NCBI GenBank assembly: GCA_017446355.1
Contig: JAFSQZ010000167.1
Location: forward strand, 1-9,666
DNA from: Neisseriaceae bacterium
GTDB lineage: Bacteria; Pseudomonadota; Gammaproteobacteria; Burkholderiales; Neisseriaceae
Direction of reading: 5' to 3'
Length of the DNA: 9,666 nucleotides
The notes below the pieces were generated by a model, which saw only the letters and a program-made list of their open reading frames with translations, did no database searches and was not told the DNA's origin. A program made the position numbers and the translations under genes. Positions 1 through 6,094 of this stretch are shown one piece after another (positions within the stretch are counted from its first letter, which is position 1; the number at the start of each line of letters is the position of its first letter).

Positions 1-55
1 AGTTTGCGTAGTAAACTGTGGCAATCTCCTTGATGAAACAGAAACTGTTTTGTTT
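1..55 (-). repeat. REP-like palindromic repeat, family 1, copy 1 (cut by window edge)
   Basis: A hairpin at 1-17 (AGTTTGC, loop GTA, GTAAACT, one G-T wobble) is followed by the conserved arm GTGGCAATCTCC at 18-29. A second hairpin follows at 36-50 (AAACAG, loop AAA, CTGTTT), and the unit ends in TTTTGTTT. The same conserved arm recurs at 79-90 (inverted) and 9450-9461. The left half of this copy lies outside the window. Strand is arbitrary, set opposite to copy 2. Confidence 0.7.
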
Positions 56-78
56 AAGTTACCCTGCCTGAAACTTTG

Positions 79-119
79 GGAGATTGCCACGCCTTGCGTT
101 CGCAAGGCTCGCAATGACG
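79..119 (+). repeat. REP-like palindromic repeat, family 1, copy 2
   Basis: The conserved arms GGAGATTGCCAC (79-90) and TCGCAATGACG (109-119) flank a perfect palindrome at 91-108 (GCCTTGC, loop GTTC, GCAAGGC). It is inverted relative to copy 1. Compared with the copy at 9421-9461 the arms match while the stem sequence is different, yet both stems pair perfectly. I recall arms of this GTCATTGC...GCAATCTCC type as a widespread dispersed repeat in bacterial genomes. No transposase is visible here. Confidence 0.75.
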
Positions 120-206
120 GGTGGTCGTTGTGGTGGGTCAAAGCCCCTACGGTGGTTGCGTTGTTTTCAGGCTAAAACCTTTGCAAAACCTTACTTTGCA
201 CTATTC

Positions 207-297
207 GTCATTTTGACCTTGAACGAAGTGAAAGGGAAAAATCTTTATCAAACAAAGAATAAGATTCTTCACTTTTCTGCGAAAAGTTCAGAATGAC
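207..297. repeat. Inverted pair of a second palindromic repeat family
   Basis: The left copy begins GTCATTTTGACC (207-218) and ends near AAAAATCTTT (237-246). The right copy is inverted and runs from AAGATTCTTC (261-270) to AGTTCAGAATGAC (ending 297). Read in the same direction, both start GTCATTYTGA and end GAARAATCTT. The right copy holds a perfect hairpin at 271-287 (ACTTTTC, loop TGC, GAAAAGT). The corresponding part of the left copy (217-235) pairs only imperfectly. The design of conserved ends around a variable stem resembles family 1 but the sequence is different. Confidence 0.6.
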
Positions 298-337
298 AAG
301 TTTTGCAAAGATTTCATTTTGTAAAAGTTTCAGCGTG

Positions 338-1912
338 TTACTCACTTTTTTGTCGCACAATTTGACGAATAATTAAACGGTTTGGTAATAAAGCTTGGCG
401 AACGTTTGCAGAAAGAACAAAAGGCGTTTGACAAATTTCTGCGGCAATTTGTGCGGCACAAATAGGGGCGGTGGCTAAACCACGACTGCCGTGTGCTATG
501 CTGGCATATGCGTTGGGAAGATAGGGACAAGGCGTTTTGATGCGATAGTTTTTGTCCAACGCATATTTGGCGTAAACCGTTTTCATAGCAAACACATCTC
601 CTAACGCACCAACAATGGGTAAATGGTCGTGGCTGTCGCAACGAATGGCTGCGTGTCCTTTCAGGCTGCCTGAAAGCGCATTTTGTTTTAAGGCTTGGTA
701 TAAAGTGGGATTGAGCGTGGCAAGTTGTTGCCAATTTTCTTGGTTGTCTTGTTCGCGCCAATCGCTTTGTGCATCATTATTGATAAATGTGGCACCGAAA
801 CAATGTTGATTTTGCCAAGCTGGAGAAATGTAACTTGCTCCTGAAAGTGCGGTTTTTAGTGAATAACTTTTGCTGTTTGCGTGGGCAATACTGGTTTGTC
901 CACGAATTTTTTGAATGGGAAAATCGCGAATAATGGGAATCTTATCACTGTCCGCGCCTGTACAGAAAACAATATGGCTGCCTGAAAAGTGTTGCGTACT
1001 GCTTTGGGCGTGCCATTTTGTGCCATCGTGATAAATATTTGTGATGTTTTGTTGACAAAAAACTTGGATATTGGGGTGTTGCAACAGTTTTTGTACCACG
1101 CTTTTTGGGTTTATCCACGCGCCTTGTTGCCAAAATAAACCACTTTGAGTGCAAGCGATGCCTGCAATTTCGCTGGCTTCTTGGGCGTTGACCGCACGAT
1201 AAAGATGCGCGTGATGCGTTTGAATGGCTAATTGGGCGTTGCGTTGAGTTTCGTTGGCATTGTGGTTTAAATGCAAAACGCCACAGGCTTGCCAAGTGGT
1301 TTGTTCAGGCAATAATTTTTCTAAAAGTCGGCGTGTATAGCCATAACCTGCTAATAATAATTCCGTTTGCGTGGTTAAATGCGCGGAAATTTTGGCGTAC
1401 AACAATCCTTGTTGATTACCAGAACCTCTATTGGCAACGTTTGTACACGCTTCTAATACACACACCTTTGCACCGCGTGTTGCCAATTCAAATGCGCATG
1501 CTGCACCTGCGATGCCTGCACCAATCACCAAAACATTTGGGCTGCCTGAAAAAGTATGTTCAGGCAGCTTTTGCCAAATTTTACTGGGCGTGGGTTCTGC
1601 TAAATCAATGGGCGATGTTTGCCAATAAATGTTGGACGCTACATAATCGCGCAATTGTGGCATTAAGTGAAACGGTAATAATAATAAATCTGTTTGTGCC
1701 GCAAAATCACGAATAAAGTTTGCCGTATCAAATTGCACGCAACGCGAAACGTGTTGCCAACTGGAAAACAAAGAATGTTCGGAAGAAATAGATGGGAAAA
1801 TACGATTTTCAGGCAGCCTGAACACCAAAAGTTTGGATTCGCGATGTTGCGTTAAAAAACGGCTGATTTCATCAGCGTCAGGCAGTGTATTCCAAGCGTA
1901 AACCGTTTGCAT
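338..1912 (-). CDS. mnmC: MnmC-type FAD-dependent tRNA wobble-uridine oxidoreductase, without methyltransferase domain
   Basis: The family's FAD half converts cmnm5(s2)U34 to nm5(s2)U34 in tRNA, in the cytoplasm; the usual N-terminal half then methylates to mnm5. The 524-residue product has a Rossmann FAD motif GAGIAG at 131-136, with the acidic strand end at E154. It also has RGSGNQQG (162-169), HDHLPIVG (428-435), HGSRGLATAP (474-483) and a C-terminal PNRL, all typical of the MnmC oxidoreductase half. The first ~125 residues show no SAM-binding glycine motif and no DUF752 features, so this is not the bifunctional form; their role is unknown. I chose the ATG at 1912 because it overlaps the trpF stop as TAATG, which suggests translational coupling. 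An in-frame TTG at 1945 would add 11 residues but has no evident advantage. It is the last gene of the hemC-proC-trpF-mnmC cluster. Confidence 0.88.
   Translation of the reverse strand: MQTVYAWNTLPDADEISRFLTQHRESKLLVFRLPENRIFPSISSEHSLFSSWQHVSRCVQFDTANFIRDFAAQTDLLLLPFHLMPQLRDYVASNIYWQTSPIDLAEPTPSKIWQKLPEHTFSGSPNVLVIGAGIAGAACAFELATRGAKVCVLEACTNVANRGSGNQQGLLYAKISAHLTTQTELLLAGYGYTRRLLEKLLPEQTTWQACGVLHLNHNANETQRNAQLAIQTHHAHLYRAVNAQEASEIAGIACTQSGLFWQQGAWINPKSVVQKLLQHPNIQVFCQQNITNIYHDGTKWHAQSSTQHFSGSHIVFCTGADSDKIPIIRDFPIQKIRGQTSIAHANSKSYSLKTALSGASYISPAWQNQHCFGATFINNDAQSDWREQDNQENWQQLATLNPTLYQALKQNALSGSLKGHAAIRCDSHDHLPIVGALGDVFAMKTVYAKYALDKNYRIKTPCPYLPNAYASIAHGSRGLATAPICAAQIAAEICQTPFVLSANVRQALLPNRLIIRQIVRQKSE
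660..674. repeat. DNA uptake palindrome inside mnmC
   Basis: Exact TTCAGGCTGCCTGAA. It encodes part of Ser-Gly-Ser-Leu-Lys at residues 414-418 of MnmC. The flanks extend the palindrome to 658-676. Confidence 0.85.
1808..1822. repeat. DNA uptake palindrome inside mnmC
   Basis: Exact TTCAGGCAGCCTGAA within the 5' part of mnmC (about residues 30-35, Val-Phe-Arg-Leu-Pro-Glu), in the N-terminal region of unknown role. Confidence 0.85.
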
Positions 1913-2550
1913 TATTGCGCTGCCTGAACAGAAAATTGCCGACAAATACTTAAAAATTGCGCCATTTTTTGCGCGTCTTTAATACCCGCTTCACGCTCCA
2001 CACCACTGGAAACATCTACTGCTTGTGCGCCTGTTTGTTGTAAAGCTTGCGCCAAATTATCCACGTTTAAACCACCCGATAAAATCCAAGCTTGCGTCAT
2101 TTTTTCAGGCAGCATTTGCCAATCAAAAGCGTGTCCTGTGCCACCATATTCACCAGCCATAAAAGCATCAAACAACAAGGCTTTGGCATCAGGATAATTC
2201 GTTAAGGCAGCCTGAATAGCTTGACGATTTTGCACGCGTACCGCTTTTAAATATGGACGATGAAATTGACGACAAAAATCGGCTTCTTCGTTGCCATGAA
2301 ATTGCAACACATCAATCGGCACGCTTTCCAAAATATGATTGATGGTGTCCGCTTTTTCATTGACAAACAAACCCACAACACTCACAAAAGGCGGTAATAC
2401 ACGGACAATTGCTTGCGCCTGTTCAATATTGACACAACGTTTGCTGCCTGAAAAAAACACCAAACCCAAAGCATCTGCCCCTAAATCAGCAGCAAGTCTA
2501 CCGTCTTCTGGTCGCGTGATGCCACAAATTTTACAGCGAACAGTATGCAC
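1912..2550 (-). CDS. trpF: Phosphoribosylanthranilate isomerase
   Basis: TrpF carries out the Amadori rearrangement of N-(5-phosphoribosyl)anthranilate to CdRP in tryptophan synthesis, as a single-domain TIM barrel. The 212-residue length is normal. KICGIT (7-12) holds the catalytic base Cys9, and LLFDAF (125-130) holds the likely acid Asp128. Phosphate-binding segments EYGGTGHAFDW (134-144), LSGGL (157-161) and AVDVSSGVE (177-185) are all intact. The start is GTG at 2550, supported by the ribosome site AAGGAAA (2554-2560 on the complement). It begins 14 bases after the proC stop, and its TAA stop overlaps the mnmC ATG by one base. No other trp gene is in view. Residues FFSGSKR (32-38), where many TrpFs have FYPxSxR, are encoded across an uptake-like core. 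Confidence 0.95.
   Translation of the reverse strand: MHTVRCKICGITRPEDGRLAADLGADALGLVFFSGSKRCVNIEQAQAIVRVLPPFVSVVGLFVNEKADTINHILESVPIDVLQFHGNEEADFCRQFHRPYLKAVRVQNRQAIQAALTNYPDAKALLFDAFMAGEYGGTGHAFDWQMLPEKMTQAWILSGGLNVDNLAQALQQTGAQAVDVSSGVEREAGIKDAQKMAQFLSICRQFSVQAAQ
2205..2216 (+). repeat. Kingella-type uptake 12-mer inside trpF
   Basis: Exact AGGCAGCCTGAA, without the 5' TTC that would complete the palindrome (flank is GTTA). On the coding strand it lies in codons for Ile-Gln-Ala-Ala-Leu (TrpF residues 112-116). Confidence 0.75.
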
Positions 2551-2564
2551 AACTTTCCTTTCGT

Positions 2565-3353
2565 TTACATTTTTGCCATTTCCAAAGAGCGTTCAGCAGC
2601 CGCGTTTACGCCGTCTATAAAATGCGCATCAAGTTGATGTTTGCGGAAACATTCCAATGCGGCAAATGTTGTACCACCTTTGGACGTAACTTGTTGTTGC
2701 AACTCGCCAAACGATAAATCAGACTGTTCAGCAAGTGCCACCGCGCCTTTAAAAGTTTGCAAACTCATTTCGTAAGCCGTTTTTTCATCAAAACCTTGCG
2801 CTTGTGCTGCGGCTTGCAAAGCGTTTAATAAATAAAACACATAAGCTGGACCGCTGCCTGAAACCGCAGTAATCGCGTGCATTTGTGCTTCATCTTTTAA
2901 CCAAATGGTTTGTCCACAACTGCTCATCAATTTATCAGCAAACGCTTGGTCATCATCGTTTGCCTCAACATCAGCAAATAAACCTGCAACACCTAAACCC
3001 ACACGTGCTGGCGTGTTAGGCATAATGCGAACAATACGATGCGTACCACCCAAATATTGACTTAATGTGTCAACCGACAAACCTGCTGCAATGGACAACA
3101 CCAACGCACCATTGGTTTGAATATTGGCGCAAGCAGCTGCCATATCTTGCGGTTTTATGGCAAGCAACAATACATCATCTTTTTGCAAAGTCGGCAAAGT
3201 TTCAGACACACTCACCCCAAAACGTTGCACCAATGTTTCACGTTGTTCAGGATAACGCTCTACCACGTGAATAGACAAATCGCTGTATTGATTTTTTAAG
3301 GCAGCAATAATGGAAGAAGCCATATTGCCACCGCCAAGAAAATATAATTTCAT
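2565..3353 (-). CDS. proC: Pyrroline-5-carboxylate reductase
   Basis: ProC reduces 1-pyrroline-5-carboxylate to proline with NAD(P)H, the last step of proline synthesis. The 262 residues have the N-terminal Rossmann motif FLGGGNMA (5-12), the conserved MPNTPA (111-116), and the AVSGSGPAYVF helix of the dimerisation and active-site domain (163-173). The family signature near the C-terminus reads VTSKGGTT (222-229), with Lys where many homologues have Pro; the rest of the motif is intact. Start ATG at 3353 is preceded by AAGGA seven bases upstream. It lies 28 bases after hemC and 14 before trpF on the same strand, so co-transcription is likely. The commonly neighbouring yggS gene is not here. 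Confidence 0.95.
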   Translation of the reverse strand: MKLYFLGGGNMASSIIAALKNQYSDLSIHVVERYPEQRETLVQRFGVSVSETLPTLQKDDVLLLAIKPQDMAAACANIQTNGALVLSIAAGLSVDTLSQYLGGTHRIVRIMPNTPARVGLGVAGLFADVEANDDDQAFADKLMSSCGQTIWLKDEAQMHAITAVSGSGPAYVFYLLNALQAAAQAQGFDEKTAYEMSLQTFKGAVALAEQSDLSFGELQQQVTSKGGTTFAALECFRKHQLDAHFIDGVNAAAERSLEMAKM

Positions 3354-3381
3354 CTAAATATCCTTGTATTGAGTGAACCCG

Positions 3382-4320
3382 TTAAGCATTATTTAACACC
3401 GCTTCAATCACTTCAACTGCACCATCATCTGCCAGTTTTTTCGCCACAGCACGTCCCAAAGCATCAGCATAAGGCGCAGGTGCTTGCGCTTGTGCGGTTA
3501 ACACAACCGAACCATCAGGGTGCGCCACCAAACCATTGAGCGTGAGTAAACCCTTATCATCAGCGGTACAATAAGCCGCCAAAGGCACTTGGCAACTTCC
3601 ACCCAAAGCACGTGCCAAAGCGCGTTCAGCGGTAACGCAAGCAGCAGTTTTCGGGTGATTTAAAGGCAACAACACTTCCACCAAATCTTGACGATGCGTG
3701 GCAATCTCAATACCCAACGCACCTTGTCCAGCAGCAGGCAAACTGTCCGCAGGCGATAAAATCGTGCGAATACGGTGATTTAATGCCAATCGTTCCAAAC
3801 CAGCACTTGCCAAAATAATGGCATCATAATCGCCATTATCCAATTTACTTAAACGCGTTTGCACATTACCGCGCAAAGGTTTAATGTTTAAATGAGGAAA
3901 ACGCGCACGCAATTGCGCTTCACGGCGCAAACTAGACGTACCCACCACCGCGCCTTTTGGCAAATCTTCCAAGCGTTCATATTGATTAGACACAAACGCA
4001 TCAAACGGATTAGCGCGTTCACCAATCGCCACCAAAGCAAAGCCATCAGGCAAATCCATCGGCACATCTTTAATAGAATGCACCGCCAAATCTGCACGAT
4101 TTTCTTGCAAAGCAGTTTCTAATTCTTTGATAAACAAACCTTTACCGCCAATTTTAGACAACGTTTTATCCAAAATTTGGTCGCCTTTGGTGGTCATACC
4201 CAAAATCGTAATTTCACATTGTGGATAAAGTTGTTGTAATGTTGCTTGAATATGTTTAGCTTGCCACATTGCCAAAGCACTTTCACGGCTGGCAATAGTC
4301 AGTTTACGTGGTGTATTCAT
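3382..4320 (-). CDS. hemC: Porphobilinogen deaminase (hydroxymethylbilane synthase)
   Basis: HemC joins four porphobilinogen molecules into hydroxymethylbilane for haem and sirohaem synthesis in the cytoplasm. The 312-residue length is normal. The catalytic aspartate is Asp85 in AVHSIKDVP (79-87). Cys243 in GGSCQVP (240-246) is the anchor for the dipyrromethane cofactor. GTSSLRRxAQL (127-137) and LRGNVxTRL (149-157) are the substrate- and cofactor-binding arginine loops. It is the first gene of the minus-strand cluster. Only a weak ribosome site (GAAAG) precedes the ATG at 4320. hemD does not follow; proC does. One or both uptake palindromes at 4349-4451 would lie in its leader transcript, depending on the unmapped start site. 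Confidence 0.96.
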   Translation of the reverse strand: MNTPRKLTIASRESALAMWQAKHIQATLQQLYPQCEITILGMTTKGDQILDKTLSKIGGKGLFIKELETALQENRADLAVHSIKDVPMDLPDGFALVAIGERANPFDAFVSNQYERLEDLPKGAVVGTSSLRREAQLRARFPHLNIKPLRGNVQTRLSKLDNGDYDAIILASAGLERLALNHRIRTILSPADSLPAAGQGALGIEIATHRQDLVEVLLPLNHPKTAACVTAERALARALGGSCQVPLAAYCTADDKGLLTLNGLVAHPDGSVVLTAQAQAPAPYADALGRAVAKKLADDGAVEVIEAVLNNA

Positions 4321-4349
4321 TTAGGAAACTTTCACAAAGAACGCAGCAT

Positions 4350-4364
4350 TTCAGGCTGCCTGAA
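4350..4364. repeat. DNA uptake palindrome, hemC upstream region
   Basis: Exact TTCAGGCTGCCTGAA in the 231-base spacer between the DUF2130 gene and hemC, 30 bases ahead of the hemC start. In RNA it could form a six-pair hairpin with a three-base loop, seven pairs with the flanking T-A. It lacks a following T run, so it is not a convincing terminator. Confidence 0.85.
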
Positions 4365-4436
4365 AATAAGAAAAACACAAAAGTTTATCACGTTTTAAAG
4401 TGATGCCCAAATAAGAAACAAGTATTCAACACATCA

Positions 4437-4451
4437 TTCAGGCAGCCTGAA
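4437..4451. repeat. DNA uptake palindrome, DUF2130-hemC spacer
   Basis: Exact TTCAGGCAGCCTGAA, 72 bases from the copy at 4350-4364 and in the opposite reading. No T run follows it on the minus strand. Nothing else in 4321-4551 looks like a gene or a clear terminator. Confidence 0.85.
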
Positions 4452-4551
4452 ACATTTAAAAAGTTTCTGTTTCCCAAATGACAAAGTGCCACGCCTATTA
4501 TTAACGCACGCGCAAGACACTAATGAATTTTGCAAAATCCAAACCAAACGT

Positions 4552-5913
4552 TTATTGCTCATTATCTTCACTATTTTCACGCACTTCTTTTAACGCATCA
4601 AATTTCGCTTTCATTGTTGGATTTTTACGCGTCAATTTTTTCACTGTTAAATCTTCGGCTTTATCATTGGCTAAACGCAAATTATTTTGTGATGACAACA
4701 ACGCTTCTTTGGTTTTTTCTAATTGCTTGATGGTTTTATCAATACTGTCTATCGCGTCTTGGAATTTTTCACTCGCTAAACGGTAATTGCGTCCGAAAGC
4801 GTGTTTAAAATTATCTAATTCCTGTTCAAAGTTTGTAACATCAATATGTTGCGCCTGCATTTGTGCAACTTGTTGCTTGTATTGCAAAGCATTTAAGGCA
4901 GCGTTGCGCAAAAGCGTAATCATCGGAATAAAAAATTGTGGACGAATCACATACATTTTAGGATAACGATACGACACATCAACAATACCATCGTTATAAA
5001 GCTCATTATCCTTTTCCAAAAGCGAAACCAAAACAGCGTATTCACAATTTTTGGTATGACGGTCTTTATCCAATTTATCTAAAAAATCCTCATTTTTCTT
5101 TTTGGTTTGCGTGGTGTCTGCCTCGTTTTTCATTTCAAACATAATGGACACAATCTCGCTACCCTCTTGACTTTCACGATAAATGTAATCCCCTTTACTG
5201 CCACTGCTGGCATCATTATCCTTTTCAAATTGTGCATTTGGAAAAGCAGTCGCGCGAATACGGTTAAACGCAACTTCACAATGTTGTTCCAAAGTCTCGC
5301 CAAGCATTTTGGTGGATAACTTGGTTTTAAGATCCTTATAATAAGCAATATCTTCGTCTTTCTTTTGTAATTCTTGAGAAAAAGATTCTTGTAACGTCCG
5401 CATTTCCAAAGCATTACTTTGCTGCTGCAACTCAATTTGATTGCGCAACTTTTGAATTTCAGTCTGATTTTGATTGTTTAAAACCATCAATTCTTGTTCT
5501 TTTTCGGCTAATTTTTGCGTCCACATTTTTTCCGCTTGCACCTGTTGCAACGCCAAAGCATTTTCATTGCGCGTACGCAATTCAATTAACTCGTATTCTT
5601 TCTGGTTAAGTTGTTGTTGCAACCTACTTTCTGCTGCCTGAACAGCAAGTTGTTGTGTATTTTGTTGATGCGTAATTTGCGCATTTAATTGCTGAATTTC
5701 TTGTTGTTTTTCATTTAAGGCAGCCTGAAAACACTGTTTATCTTGACTTTGAACCAATTGCAAACGATGTTCAAATTGTTGCTCTGCTTGCGCCAAACGT
5801 TCCGCAAGTTCTCGCGCAAACGTTTCAGTACGCACCTGATTTTGAATATCTGCATAACTGGTTTCATCAATGGTAAAAGCTGTTTGACAATTTGGGCATT
5901 TAATTTGGTGCAT
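4552..5913 (-). CDS. DUF2130-family coiled-coil protein, putative nuclease
   Basis: A 453-residue protein of no established function, recognised as DUF2130-like from its overall design. The N-terminus has a zinc-knuckle-like Cys6-Pro-Asn-Cys9, with no second Cys pair seen nearby. Residues ~25-200 are rich in Gln, Glu, Lys and Leu and almost certainly form a long coiled coil. A globular core (~200-340) follows, then a second helical stretch (~345-415) and a basic tail. The core holds LEQHCEVAFN (208-217, Glu213), SKGDYIYRE (239-247, Asp242) and IMFEMKNEAD (257-266, Glu260-Met-Lys262). That order of Glu, Asp and Glu-x-Lys matches PD-(D/E)XK nucleases, which is my inference. ATG at 5913 follows AGGAG by five bases. 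It appears to be its own transcription unit, divergent from rpsL. No restriction or toxin partner is adjacent. Confidence 0.85.
   Translation of the reverse strand: MHQIKCPNCQTAFTIDETSYADIQNQVRTETFARELAERLAQAEQQFEHRLQLVQSQDKQCFQAALNEKQQEIQQLNAQITHQQNTQQLAVQAAESRLQQQLNQKEYELIELRTRNENALALQQVQAEKMWTQKLAEKEQELMVLNNQNQTEIQKLRNQIELQQQSNALEMRTLQESFSQELQKKDEDIAYYKDLKTKLSTKMLGETLEQHCEVAFNRIRATAFPNAQFEKDNDASSGSKGDYIYRESQEGSEIVSIMFEMKNEADTTQTKKKNEDFLDKLDKDRHTKNCEYAVLVSLLEKDNELYNDGIVDVSYRYPKMYVIRPQFFIPMITLLRNAALNALQYKQQVAQMQAQHIDVTNFEQELDNFKHAFGRNYRLASEKFQDAIDSIDKTIKQLEKTKEALLSSQNNLRLANDKAEDLTVKKLTRKNPTMKAKFDALKEVRENSEDNEQ
5718..5729 (+). repeat. Kingella-type uptake 12-mer inside the DUF2130 gene
   Basis: Exact AGGCAGCCTGAA with 5' flank TTTA rather than TTC. 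On the coding strand it encodes Phe-Gln-Ala-Ala-Leu (residues 62-66), nearly the same peptide solution as the trpF copy. Confidence 0.75.
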
Positions 5914-5958
5914 AAAAACTCCTACTCATCACAAAAATATGGGAAGCATTGTAAAATG

Positions 5959-5973
5959 TTCAGGCAGCCTGAA
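5959..5973. repeat. DNA uptake palindrome in the divergent intergenic region
   Basis: Exact TTCAGGCAGCCTGAA between the DUF2130 start (5913) and the rpsL promoter (6006). It lies in the presumed leader or promoter zone of the DUF2130 gene. Confidence 0.85.
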
Positions 5974-6005
5974 AAAGCAAATTTCATAAAAATATCATTC
6001 TCTTA

Positions 6006-6035
6006 TTGACCTAAATTCCAGAAAAAAGCTATAAT
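6006..6035 (+). promoter_or_regulatory. Sigma-70 promoter of the str operon
   Basis: TTGACC at 6006-6011, an 18-base spacer, and a perfect TATAAT at 6030-6035. Transcription should start near 6042, giving a leader of roughly 50 bases before the rpsL ATG. It is the only near-consensus promoter between the DUF2130 gene and rpsL, as expected for highly expressed ribosomal genes. Confidence 0.85.
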
Positions 6036-6041
6036 GGTCGG

Positions 6042-6065
6042 CTTGCTAGCAATGGTGCGAGCAAG
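6042..6065 (+). promoter_or_regulatory. 5'-terminal stem-loop in the rpsL leader
   Basis: CTTGCT (6042-6047) pairs with AGCAAG (6060-6065) around a 12-base loop, and G6041-T6066 can extend it by a wobble pair. The predicted transcription start falls at its base, so the mRNA would begin almost directly in a hairpin. An alternative fold uses the inner palindrome TTGCTAGCAA (6043-6052). A role in mRNA protection or leader control is an inference. Confidence 0.45.
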
Positions 6066-6094
6066 TATTTTATACTCAACAGGAAAAATAAAAT

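Larger units (their letters stand above)
1..337. other. Gene-free repeat cluster downstream of mnmC
   Basis: No convincing coding sequence is present. An open frame at 84-296 is built from repeat sequence and has no recognisable protein features. The stretch holds two REP-like copies in opposite orientation (1-55 and 79-119), a second inverted repeat pair (207-297), and an AT-rich hairpin (301-326) just past the mnmC stop. A degraded uptake-like word, ACCCTGCCTGAA, lies at 61-72. Transcripts of the minus-strand operon would run into these palindromes, which could act as 3' end stabilisers; that role is an inference. Confidence 0.7.

Noticed and set aside
84..296. 70-residue open frame on the plus strand
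   Set aside because: It is built from the two REP-like repeat families, its start lies inside a repeat arm, and it shows no protein family features.
301..326. Hairpin TTTTGCAAA / TTTGTAAAA as the terminator of the minus-strand operon
   Set aside because: The stem is almost all A-T with a wobble, and no T run follows on the minus strand, so intrinsic termination is not convincing.
1913..1945. Upstream TTG start for mnmC, 11 residues longer
   Set aside because: The ATG at 1912 forms a TAATG overlap with trpF, a common coupled arrangement. The longer start is TTG and overlaps trpF by 34 bases.
4384..4410. Minus-strand promoter for hemC (TTGGGC, 15 bases, GATAAA)
   Set aside because: The spacer is short and the -10 matches only four of six bases. 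Chance matches at this level are expected in AT-rich DNA.
4350..4451. The two uptake palindromes as a bidirectional terminator
   Set aside because: In Neisseria, inverted DUS pairs can terminate transcription when closely spaced. Here they are 72 bases apart and neither is followed by a T run.
5940..6000. Minus-strand promoter for the DUF2130 gene using TACAAT with the uptake palindrome as spacer
   Set aside because: No acceptable -35 box lies at the right distance, so the match rests on one hexamer.
5743..6009. Plus-strand open frame antisense to the start of the DUF2130 gene
   Set aside because: It overlaps the strongly supported coding sequence and the intergenic region, and is a shadow frame with no features.
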